Assembly: GCA_947652605.1 (NCBI GenBank)
Contig: OX393578.1
Location: forward strand, 38,569,470 to 38,633,469
Source: Elmis aenea
Taxonomy: Eukaryota > Arthropoda > Insecta > Coleoptera > Elmidae
Length of the DNA stretch: 64,000 bases
Reading direction: 5' to 3'
Position numbers and translations under genes: made by a program. The notes under the pieces were generated by a model. That model was not told where the DNA came from and did not search any database. It saw only the letters and a list, made by a program, of their open reading frames with translations. Shown here in pieces: positions 1 to 11,800 of this stretch. Position 1 is the first letter of the stretch. Each line of letters opens with the position of its first letter.

Positions 1-316
1 GATATTGCGATAAATTTGATGAATATACTTTTTTACAACAAATTTCTCAAAATTTCAACCAAAGTTGCTAAAGTTTGCTGTGCAATTCATTTTAGTTTTT
101 GGATTATTTTAATATACCATGTTTTTGCTGTTTTTTGATTAAATTTGAAGTCTCTTGTTTTTGTACACTTTAAGTCTTATGTTAATTGCTATGACACTTC
201 TTAATTATACAGATTTTATCTCAATTTTGTTGTAATAAAAAGATAATATTTCACAAAAGAACAATAGTCCATATAATCCATACTTTTGTTGATTATGTAC
301 TTGTGTTTGATTATAC

Positions 317-405
317 AAGGTGTCCCAGTTATCGTGAACAGCATGGGGATCTCGTAAGAGATACAGAGCTGGGTAAATGGGTCTCAATGATCTATGATTT
401 AAGAT
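317..405. repeat. Fragment of a CAGGGTG-type foldback element
   Basis: The block begins with a TACAAGGTGTCCCAG terminus and continues with a CATGGGGATCTCG subterminal block. It is the inverted equivalent of 39160-39246, where the same order of motifs runs outward to ACCCTGTA. Only one arm is present, so this is a remnant. Confidence 0.55.
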
Positions 406-514
406 AAGGTGACCAGATTTTTAGTTTTGGTAAGGCGGGACAAAATCGACTGGGGGATATTATGAATGAAGAATGTTTAATAATTAGTGTGATTGATATT
501 GCCAACTTTTATGC

Positions 515-1075
515 AAATTCGTGTAAAACCGTAGCGGCTGCTGCAGAATTTACTTTGAATTTACGTTTAGTTGTTTATTAATTATTGCAAACATAACTTT
601 TTTACGTAATCATGGCAAATATTGATAAGGAAATTTTTACAAAATTAGCCATATCTCGGTTATTTTTTGCAACAAATACATAAACTATATATTTTTGAAA
701 AGCTAAAAAAACGCTCTTTCATATAAAATCATGGCAAACTAGGGTTTCCATTTATAAAAATATAAGTTTACTTCATATCTTGATAGTTAATGTCGCTAAA
801 AAAAAATAATTTTGTTTTTAAATTGAGCATAAAAATCTGTATTAAAAAACCTTGGTAATATTTAATTCTATTTTAATAAATAAAGAACTTATAGTAAATT
901 TTCAAAAATGATGTTTCATTTTTCCTCTAGTGTCAAAATGGAAAGCGATATAAGAAATCTGATTACATAAGCGTACTTTTCTCAAAAAAATTGCCCAAGA
1001 GAGCGATATCAGATTTTCGCTAACTATTACAGTAATCGAGATACCCCGTAAAACATTGGAATGTGGTCCACCCTG
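515..1075. repeat. Partial foldback transposon, right half (same family as 10750-11962)
   Basis: The sequence from about 515 to 1075 follows 11400-11962: the GTAGCGGCTG block, the poly-T/AAAGCTAAAAAA block, then GAGATACCCCGTAAAACATT and the terminus CCACCCTG next to TA at 1076. The left arm is missing. DNA around 410-450 and 1200-1290 carries GCGGGAC/GTCCCGCC motifs of another unclassified repeat. Confidence 0.6.
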
Positions 1076-1450
1076 TACAATAGGGTAAAATATAAATTCA
1101 GCCGAACATTGCGCAGCGCTATGATGCTGTATGCATATTGTATACGCTATACAGCATGATTTTGAACGTAAGACGTAGGTTTATGTTTATGTGTATGTTT
1201 TATGTTTTTGCAAAAATTGGGACTTTTTCAAAACTCCTCGGGATGCGGGACAAATTTTTAAAAATCGGGACTGTCCCGCCATAATTTAAGTGCAACTATT
1301 CTATTATCACAGCCTCTTTATAATAATGACTTCAAATTATATGTAGTAATAAAATGCACGATTTGAGCAAACTTTAGAAACTATTTTTTGTTTTTAAGTA
1401 AACAATAGAAATAAATTATCAATACATCAATTGTTTAGACATGCTCTATA

Positions 1451-2525
1451 CAGGGTGTCCCAGATAACGTTTTCTGCATGGGATCTCGCTTATCATAAGA
1501 TATACAAATTTGCTTAAGTTCGATAAATTATCCTTAGGTATGAGAGGTGCTACAATCTATTTTTAAAGGTACAACATTTCTTGTACATCAGAAATTATAG
1601 CAAAAAATATAAAAATGTTGAATTACTTTTTTTTTCTCATAGCTTATTTGTCTTGATCATAAGATCAATTTTATTTTTTATTTGCAAGGTACTTTTTTAT
1701 GTAGAATATAACTTTTATTTTAGATTTGTACAGGGTGTCACACAAAAAACGCCGTAAGCTGTAACTCCGTTGTTTGTGGTCCGATTTTGATGAACAAAAA
1801 AGTAAATGAAATGGCTCCTCAAATACTATAAACTGAATTGGATTTCAATTTTTTTCAAGTTCAACTTAAATGTCAAACGATAGTCAATTTTTTTTCAAAC
1901 CACCATCTATTTTTTTTTACTAAATCTGGTAGACATTTTTTTTTCTGAATTCAATGATGTAATCGTAAGTTAATTTTAATGCTAAACTAATAAGAAATAA
2001 AAAAAAAAGTTTAACCAAAATAGGTTAGGTTTCACAAAATTTTCAAGCGTGCCGTGGAAAACAAAAAAATCTTAATCAACAAATGTCATTTAAACGTCAG
2101 TGTGGAAATAAAAAATTGACTATAGTTTGACATTTAACTTACGATTACATCATTGAATTCAGAAAAAAAATGTCTACCAGATTTAGTAAAAAAAATAGAT
2201 GATGGTTTGGGAAAAAAAATTGACTATCGTTTGACATTTAAGTTGAACTTGAAAAAAATTGAAATCCAATTCAGTTTATAGTATTTGAGGAGCCATTTCA
2301 TTTACTTTTTTGTTCACTAAAATCGGACTACAAACAACGGAGCTACAGCTTGCGGCGTTTTTTGTGTGACACCCTGTATTACCTACCCCTATTTCATTTT
2401 TTCTTATGAGCTCTGTCAAGTTGGCTATGGAATAATTAAATGTTTTTTTTTCTCTTTTGTATGTGATATCACATGCCATACCTACTTTTATAAATAACTC
2501 AGAAAACAAGAAAAACCGTATTTAT
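1451..2525. repeat. Decayed foldback element of the 22729-24225 family, split by a second element
   Basis: CAGGGTGTCCCAGAT after a TA (1449-1450) starts the left arm. Sequence up to 1730 and again from 2379 to about 2525 is colinear with the left half of the full-length copy at 22729. A 646-bp element (1731-2376) separates the two pieces. The right arm is absent. Confidence 0.7.
1731..2376. mobile_element. 646-bp foldback MITE with TA duplication
   Basis: Both ends read CAGGGTGTCACACAAAAAACG in opposite orientation, flanked by TA at 1729-1730 and 2377-2378. The arms pair over most of their length, with the centre near 2050. It has no coding capacity. The same family occurs as 32242-37010 (interrupted by a LINE) and as a half copy near 24315-24592. 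It sits inside the older element 1451-2525. Confidence 0.85.
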
Positions 2526-2640
2526 CTTGATTGGTGAAACTTCACAGTTCACACATTTAAAACGCAGTTTATTGTTGTTTTGTTTTGTTTTTGTTTTTGT
2601 CTACATGCTTAATTAATTTAATTGCTTATTCTATTTTAAG

Positions 2641-2848
2641 GTTTCGAGAAGCTGTTGGCACAAAAGTAGTTACAGCGTTAAGACGTAACGAATTTGGTGT
2701 AACACATGCTGCGATCGACATGATTTGTGCACTTATGCATCCCATGCACGATGATTATGATCTGAGGCAAGAACAACTCAACAAATCTTCACTACTACAA
2801 ACCAAAACATTTTTAGAAAGTTTATTAAACATGTGGGTTAATCATATC
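2641..2848 (+). CDS. Rme-8: Rme-8 exon a
   Basis: Acceptor TTTTAAG and donor GTAAGTG bound the exon. It begins with the last base of a split codon and reads [20 protein letters not shown], a strongly conserved block of the family. An ATG at 2585 upstream in the same frame is intronic and not a start. Confidence 0.93.
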
Positions 2849-5800
2849 GTAAGTGTAGGAATAATGTTAACGTTAATTAGCAATGCTTATTTTAACTTTT
2901 TAGGCACACGGAACTGGTGCTTTAATTGTTTCAGCAATGTTAGATTTTTTAACATTCTCACTCTGCGTGCCATATAGCGAAACAACGGAAGGTAAACAGT
3001 TTGACATCTTGTTGGAAATGGTAGCAGAGCGAGGAAGGATGCTGTTTAGATTGTTTCAGGTCAGTTAATTTTTTCTGCTTCGTAACTGATTTAAAGTAGA
3101 GGTGTACACTTTTAGTTTAGATTCTAACTAAACATGTAAAGACACACTTCTTGGTTAATTTAACGAACCTATACAGGGTGGTGCTTTTTTCGATGCTCAC
3201 CATTGCTATCTTGGAAACGGTAAGAGATACAAGGTCGGTTAAATTAGAGAAAAGTTGCACATTTTTATGGCGATTAAGAATCTGAAAAGAAAACCTGGAT
3301 ATTTTGATTCGTTTTTGATTTATTACAAAAAAACAAAAATGTGATTTTAGAAAAATATTATCTTCCCTACCACTGACTCTATTTCATTTAAACTTGGTCA
3401 CTTTATGTTTTTGACCGTCCTGGGTTTGATGACGTCAACAGACATTTTCTAAGCCTTCTAGATTTCAAGTTGCGATAGTCAACTTTTTTATTTCTTATGG
3501 CCGCCATATTGGATTTTTACACCATCAGACAGACAAAAAATTAGCTTTTCAAATTGGTAACCAAAATACCTTTTTTCTTTCAAAAAACTTGTTGAAATTT
3601 GAAAATTTGTATAAATAATCTACAAAATCGAGAATGCTCTGAAAAACAATTGAAACTATGATATCAATAATAGTGACAGATTGCGTGCAAGTGACGTACG
3701 TAGAGTTTGTTTATCGTCTTTTTTGATTATCAAGATGTTTACGAATGAAGAAAAGCAGGAAATGTATGATGTCTACATTCGAAACCATAAAAACTCTCTT
3801 TTAGCGTCTAAAAATTACGCAAATTTATATCCAGAGAGAGAGAGCAACCCCACAGGACAATGTTTACGAGGATTTCAAGAAGTTTGGGTAATTATGGCAT
3901 TTTTAAAAGACCGCGAGGGCCGGATAGGAAAAGGATTAATGTTAATGAACTGAATGTGTTGGCTCAAATAGCAATTAATCCAGAAAACTCCAGCCGGAAA
4001 ATTGCTCAAGAGTGTGGTATTAATGATGCATATGCCAGAAAAATAATAAAAAAACATAACTACCACGATTATAAATTCTCAAGGGTACAAACTCTTCATC
4101 CTGATGATACTAACAGAAGATTGAACTTTTGTTATTGGTTTCGGGAAAAACTGCAGCAAGACCCACATTTTTCCAGAAAAATACTATGGACTGACGAGTA
4201 CTTATTCACAAACTCGGGAATGTTTAACACGTTGACTGCCACGGCAATTTCAGAATTCCGGTCTAAAAAGCCAATTTCATTTAATCATATTATATTATTA
4301 AAAACTCTAATTATAGTACATAGTTATCATCAAAAAGCATAAAAAATGTATATTTAAAAAAAAAAAAGGTTTTACGAATTATCTCGTAGTTGGCTTATGT
4401 AACAGAAATCTCTTCATGGAAGCCAACTGCGAGTTAATTCGTACACATACACGCTTAGACCTGTTGCTTCGCTAAAGCTGAATCAGAGATATGCGTCCAT
4501 ATTCGTCAGTAGTATCTCAGATATTGTCGAGTGCATCACATTTACGTCTTTCTTGAGTGTGTTGTTTTATAATTATTGTTATAATTAAATGATCAAGAAC
4601 CCAATATGAGTAATAAAAGACCACTGACTCAAAATGAACTTGTACTACGCTAATCTAAGTGATTCAGAATTTGACGAGGTGTTTGGCGAGGATAGTAACG
4701 ACAGTAGCGATTATGAACCTTCTGAGAATTCAAGTGATAGTGACGATGAAGTTGTCTCCGAACCTAAAGTTGTTCCCGAACCTGAAGTTGTTCCCGAACC
4801 TGATGATAATGACGATGATTCCCAAGCAACAACATCAAATGCGAATGATGGTTTGTGGACAGAAATTCAACAAAATCCTCAATTATTTATTTTCCAAGAA
4901 AATGTTGGTGTGAAATTGGATACATCAAATTTTGCAGTGCAAACGCTGGTGGACTTATTTTTTTCGGAAGAGTTTCTTGCATTACTGGTCGAACAAACTA
5001 ATTTATATGCTGCGCAAGAAAGTGCAAAACGCAAAGCAATAAAAAAATCTAACAGGATATCAAAGTGGACAGACGTCAGTGCTGCAGAGATGAAAGTTTT
5101 TATTGGACTTTTGTTACAAATGGGGCCTTGTTCTTTTCCATCAATTGAACATTACTGGAGCACAAACAAGCTATATAATGTAAAGTTTTGGCGCTCAAAT
5201 ATGAGTCTAAATCGATTCCAGTTGTTACTTCGTTATTTTCATTTGGTTGATAACTCAATACCATCTGCCGACAGATTATACAAGGTGAGACCAATACTAA
5301 ATCATTTCAATAATATTATGCGTGAAAACTATGTACCAGATAAAAATATTTGTATTGACGAATCCATGATGCTGTGGCGTGGAAGATTGCATTTCCGCCA
5401 GTACATAAAAAATAAAAAACACAAATACGGTGTCAAACTGTATGAACTATTTGAGTCTGACGGTCTTGTAATGAAAATAAAGATTTACAGTGGAAAATCT
5501 GAGGAAATTGATCATAATTTAGGTCACACTACTGATGTTGTGTTACATTTACTTGAGGACTGTCTCTATAAGGGATACACGGTTTATATGGATAATTTTT
5601 ATAATTCTGTTGCTCTTACGAAACTGCTAAATACACGAAAAACGTATGTGTGTGGAACCCTACGAAATAACAGAAAGGGAAACCCCACAGATGTGGTAAA
5701 TCGTAAACTGAAAAAAGGAGAGTGTTTTAGGCAGCAAAATGGTCCTGTTACTGTATGCAAATGGAAAGACAAACGAGATGTCCTTACCATTTCAAACATG

Positions 5801-8800
5801 CATGTTGTTGAAATGGTAGAGGCTACCAATCGCAATGGAAAACCTTCTATGAAACCGAATATAATTCGAGATTACAATAAAGGAATGTCTGGCATTGACC
5901 GATCTGATCAAATGCTGTCGTACTACTCAACGAAAGACTATTAGATGGCCCAAAAAGGTTTCACTACATATTATGGAGATATTTATACATAATGCGCACA
6001 AAATTTTTAGAAAGTAACTTCTTCTAACATAAAACTGATAAAGTTTAGAGAAGAATTCGTCGTCGCGTTGATTGGAGAAGAGATTCAACCAGTTTCGAAA
6101 AAAAGTAGATTGCAAGAGCTCCATTATTTAGAGAGTCTGCCACCTACCGAAAAAAAACAGCGTCCGACAAAGCCATGTCGTATATGTACCCAAGCAAAAA
6201 AACGCCGCGAAACGCGTTATTTTTGTCCGGCCTGTGAAGAGAAGCCAGCCCTTTGTGTAGAAGATTGTTTTAAAAAGTTTCACAAACAATAAAAATATTC
6301 TTTTACTTCTTGATTATGAATAAATTTTTTATAATTATATTTTCTGTTCATTTATTAATAAATTTTCTGTTCATGTAAGCCAGCATTGATTTTTTGTTCT
6401 CTTCCCAGAAGCTACCTATCCATAAATACGCTTATATTCTACGAGTATAATCGTAGCTACACGAATATGGCAAGTAAACACAGTACGAGATAACTCGTAG
6501 TCGGCGTCCTAGCCAAGAACGCAATCTACGAGTTATCTCGTAGTTGGCAGTCAACGTGTTAACAGGAAAAATGTTCATCATTACGCTACAGTGAATCCCC
6601 ATTTAATAAGAGAGACTAGGCCGCAAGTTCGATATTCGCTGAACGTATGGGCTGGTCTTTTAGATAATACGATTCTGGGTCCCTTTTTCATCGATGGACA
6701 TTTGGATGGGCCTGGATATTTAAGATTGTTGGAAACAAATTTAGAAGATATGTTAGATGAATTGCCATTATTAACCATTCAAAATCTTCAATGGTTTCAG
6801 CAAGATGGAGCTGGTCCTTACAACACCCGAATTGTAAGAGAATATTTAAATGCACGCTTTCAAAATTCATGGCTTGGTACGTTTGGTCCTGTTTATTGGC
6901 CTCCACGATCGCCATGTTTAACGCCCATGGATTACTTTTTGTGGAGCAATGTAAAAGATGTTGTTTATGCAACCCCCACGGATAATATTGAACATCTTCG
7001 TCGTAAAATAAAAAATGCATTTGACTCAATTCAGTGATAGACTATCCTAAAGGCAGTGGACGAAATGAATTTAAGGACTGACCTCTGTATAATACATAAC
7101 GGCGGACACTTTGAACAGTTTAAATAATTACTTATATCTGGTGTTTTAAATTTATTTTCAATTTGTTATCATTAGACCAATAAAATGTTCAGTCTCTTAT
7201 TTATATCATAGTTTCAATTGTTTTTCAGAGCATTCTCGATTTTGTAGATTATTTATACGAATTTTCAAATTTCAACAAGTTTTTTGAAAGAAAAAAGGTA
7301 TGTTGGTTACCAATTTGAAAAGCTAATTTTTTGTCTGTCTGATGGTGTAAAAATCCAATATGGCGGCTATAAGAAATAAAAAAGTTGACTATCGCAACTT
7401 GAAATCTAGAAGGCTTAGAAAATGTCTGTTGACGTCATCAAACCCAGGATTTCTTTTCAGATTCTTAATCGCCATAAAAATGTGCAGCTTTTCTCTAATT
7501 TAACCGACCTTGTATCTCTTACCGTTTCCAAGATAGCAATGGTGAGCATCGAAAAAAGCACCACCCTGTATACAGTTTCCCAAATTTCCGTATTCTTCAT
7601 GTTAAAAAATACTTCCTGTTTAGTATAATTGTCTGTTGTGAGTTTTCACCTTCTTGGTGGCTATCATTGTGCTAAAATTAAATCAAGGGTTCTTATACAG
7701 GGTGCACCACGACCCTGAGATTCTTCGGTAGCTCCTTTATTAATGAAAATATCAAAACATGTTTCATACAAATATTGTGCAAACCTATTTTCTACATAAC
7801 CTAAAATTATTTTCAAATATACAGGGTGTTTCGTTTGACCGGCACATATAAAAATGTTATTTTTTTAAATAGAACACCCTGTATATTTTTACATTTTTGG
7901 ATTCCTCTTAAAATTTACTTTAAAAAATGTATAAGGTTATATGGGTCTTAAGACAACCGTTTTCGTAAAATTTACATTTTTATGAAATTTTTGAGCAATA
8001 CAGCACTTTAAATTTTTTTTAACATTAAAGTTATTTAAAAAAGCGGTAAAATTTCGTTTAAAATTGAGATTGACAATAGATTAATTAACACTTTGCGCTA
8101 GCTACATTTAAAAAATATTATACAGGGTGTTTTTTACGCTTGGTCAAACTTGTGAAACTTTAAACATCGATAAGTCATTTTTCTTAAATGCAACATCCTG
8201 TATATTTTTACATTTTCTTGTAGAGAATTTAATTGTCTTTCGAAATTATTAAGCATGTCCTATACCTAAAGTTAATATTTTTCGAGCTATCTCGATTTTT
8301 ATTAGTATTACTAAGGCAATTAAAATATTTTAAAGTCGGCCATGGACGTAAGTTGTAATTTTTTAAAGAATTTTCAAACAAAAGAATAAAAAGAGCTGCA
8401 ACTTTAATTTTAGGCTAAAAATGTACCCCATTTTATCGAAATTTATCGTATAAACCGAAGCTCTTTGGGTCAAAATGACGGTGTTGGTAACCCTACCAGT
8501 AAAGACACTTTCCGGGTATTTTATGTACAATTATTTTTTGCATCTGCCAATGACACCCAAATTACTTACCATCGCCATTTATAATTAAACAATAAGTTAA
8601 CAAACTGCTGGTGATAATTCTCTTGGTGGTATTACGACGCTCGTTTGACAGTGCAAAACAACTCATCACCATGGCAACTAGATACTTTATGGCCTAAATC
8701 AGCAAAAATGAATTTTCCAGCCTAAAAAATGATCGGAAACAGCTTATTTTCTGGATGGAAGCTGAAAAAACTATGTAGCTTATGACACATCACCAATGTA

Positions 8801-11800
8801 CTAAATGGTTTTGTTATTATTTAAAATAAAGGAATGATTAAGTTATAAAAAAAATCATTTTTGGAATGCAAATGCAACAAAAATTGCATAATATCTTTTA
8901 TCAGTTTTTGGCTATGTGCTTAACAAATATTTTCTTTTAAATTTAAAACAGTTTTGCTTATTTTATTTGCGTGTACTTGGCATTTTACGTTTAATTTAGT
9001 GTGATTTGTCATGGGCTGGGAGGAAGGTTTATTTGCCAGATTTGCTTTTTCAAAAAACACCGAACCCTATTTGTTATAATGTTTTTTTTTTCTGGTTCCA
9101 ATTTTCACTGATGTAGAACATTTTTTATTTGCGTTTCTAAAACACTATCACACCATTATATTGACTTCATAGTTGTGTTACTTTGTAAATATACAGGGTA
9201 ATTCAAAAAGTCGCCAACAAATCGAAAAGGTTTTTATTAGCGATTTCTCAGAAAACTTTATTCTTGATAAAAGTTGGTGCATGTTCTAAAACTAACTTCA
9301 CCATAAAATAAAAATTCATATGACACTAGAATTTAGTGATTTAGAAATATCCGCAACAGTAGTGTGTTACTTTACGATTTTATAAAAAAAGTTCTTGGAT
9401 AAAGGATATATTATATTTATTGTTATTTTTTATTTATAAACAACTTTTTCCTTTGAACTTTTTTTATACTTTCACAAATTGAGTTTTGAAAATATATCTT
9501 GTGATTAGAATGAATTTTGTACGTAACATTTGTTTATCTTTAGCATCCTTCGATGGCCGTAGTTAAGGGTGCCGGATTAGTAATGCGAGCTTTAATAGAA
9601 GAAGGAGAAGCTGAAGTTGCGGCTCGTATGCAAAGTTTAGCATTAGCTGAAGGTGCACTACCATGCCATTTTTTGGCTGCATTGTACACCCAAGGTTCAG
9701 ATGGCCGATTACTCACACATCGTCAGCTATCCCGACATTTAGTGGGACTTTGGGTAACTGGAAATCCTACTGCTATGGGTCTTTTAAAGCGAATTATGGT
9801 ATTACAATTCCTTGATCCGCATATTTGAATTTTTCTATGAGTGATTTTTTAGCCAACCGGTCTTATAAGTTTCTTGGACTGCCAAGAAAAAGTACCCGAG
9901 TCCGCTTTAGAACAGGAGATGTTAAATCATCGTGACAACTTAAAAATGGCACAAGATCTTTCGAACAAAGGTAAACATGGTCCGAATTGGATTGCAGTTG
10001 AGAGGAAGTTGAAAATGGTGGAGAAGCGGGTAGAGCATTATACGGCTCTTGCATTACAACATTGGGGTGCACGTGTGGGCATTGCTATCGAACGGAAAGA
10101 AAAAATTAAGGAGAGACCTATCGTGTTGAGACGAAGACGTGAAAGAGTTAAAGCTGAAGCAAACTGGACATACTTTTATTGGAAATTTAACCAGGATCAA
10201 GCTTTGCCAAATTTAATATGGAATCACAAGGTAAATAACTTAATATATTGGCATTATGTAGATAAAACTACTTTGGTTTCATATTCACATCTCAAAATTT
10301 TTCGAGTACAACTGTTGCATTGTCGTATCGATTGAGTAAATTTTGTCTTAAGAAAAAAGAATAATTTTATATATTTATACTATTCTATTTATTGTTATAA
10401 ATTTTGCCTCGTTATCATCTTTATAAAGTGGTTGGACCCTCAAACATTGATTTACGTAGTACAATATTGTCTAGACCTCCTATTACACAGTAAGAAACAA
10501 ATAATACACAATAATTAAAACAAACATCTTTATTTTTTGACTGGCTGTATGTTGCCCTGAGGTTGGTTCCTAACCAACTAAGTGCGGCCATCTTAAGATT
10601 TTGGGTCCATATGGCCCTCTGTAGTCATTATTTGTGTATCCTTATTATTTTTTTTATAAGTACATATTGTACTAATAGGGCTTTCTAGTTATGATGTACA
10701 ATTTATCAACAAATCATTTGTTGATCGACAAAATCCAAACACTGATGTACAGGGTGGACCAAATTCGAATGTTTTACGGGGTATCTCGGTTACCGTAATA
10801 GATAGCGAAAATCTCATTTCGGTCTCTTGGGCTATTTTTTTGAGAAAATAACGCCTATGCAATCAGATTTTTTCTATCGGATTCCATTTTGGCCCTACAG
10901 ACGAAAAATTAAATTTCATCATTTTTGAAAATTTGCTGTAACTTCTTTATTTATTAAATTATAAGAAAATGTTGTAAAGGTTTTTTATACAAATTTTTTT
11001 GCTTAATTTAGAAACAAAAGTAATTTTTTTTTAGCCACCTGGACTTTCGAGTTATGGAGTAAACTTACATTTTTTTAAATGAAAACCCTAGTTGGCCATA
11101 ACTTTATGTGAAAGAGTATTTTTTTAGCTTTTCAAAAATATATAGTTTTATATATTTGTTGCAAAAAATAACCAAGATGTGGCCAATTTTGTAAAAATTC
11201 GATTATCAAAGTTTGCCATGATTTTGTAAACAAGTGATGTATGCAATTATTAAACAACTAAACGTCATTTCGAAGTAAATGCTGCAACTTTAAAGCAAAT
11301 CCGTGTATTATTTTGTATTTTATAACTGTTTATTGTGGTATTGTGAATCTAGCTAAATTTGAACTCTTTGAAAAGTTTAGTATGTTAGAATATTACTTTG
11401 TAAGTGATCAAAACGTAGCGGCTGTTGCAGAATTTACTTGGCAATGACGTTAAGTTGTTTAATAATTGCAAACATCACTTGTTTACAAAATCATAGCAAA
11501 CTTTGATGATCGAATTTTTACAAACTTGGCCATATCTTGGTTATTTTTTGCAACAAATATATAAAACTACATATTTTTGAAAAGCTAAAAAAATACTCTT
11601 TCACATAAAGTTATGGCCAACTAGGGTTTTCATTTAAAAAAATGTAAGTTTACTCCATATCTCGAAAGTCCAGGTGGCTAAGAAAAAATTACTTTTGTTT
11701 CTAAATTAAGCAAAAAAATTTGTATAAAAAACCTTTACAACATTTTTTATAATTTAATAAATAAAGAAGTTACAGCAAATTTTCAAAAATGATGAAATTT

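Larger units (their letters stand above)
3735..7037 (+). pseudogene. Broken DD41D-type Tc1/mariner transposase
   Basis: The N-terminal part from 3735 has the HTH-region motifs [17 protein letters not shown] and LYPERE. The frame shifts near 3840-3860, next to a GA dinucleotide run, and continues with [11 protein letters not shown] and ILWTDEYLF (first catalytic Asp). The piggyBac then interrupts it at a TTAA, and the frame resumes at 6563 with [22 protein letters not shown] (second Asp) and [17 protein letters not shown] count 41 residues between the second and third Asp, as in the DD41D group. The usual SPD reads SPC here. The frame stops at 7035-7037, with a possible degraded tail after it. 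Encodes no intact enzyme. Confidence 0.85.
3174..7568 (+). mobile_element. Tc1/mariner (DD41D-type) transposon with long inverted repeats, interrupted by piggyBac
   Basis: Ends CAGGGTGGTGCTTTTTTCGA in inverted orientation, with TA at 3172-3173 and 7569-7570. Terminal arms of roughly 400-500 bp (3174-~3665 and ~7205-7568) form the long TIRs; the right arm has lost a stretch relative to the left. The centre is a transposase gene split by the piggyBac at 4228-6558. A deletion derivative of the same family lies at 28407-29921. Confidence 0.88.

Noticed and set aside
2585..2977. ATG-initiated frame covering the first Rme-8 exon
   Set aside because: The ATG is intronic. The reading passes through a 55-bp GT..AG intron and then shifts out of the conserved frame.
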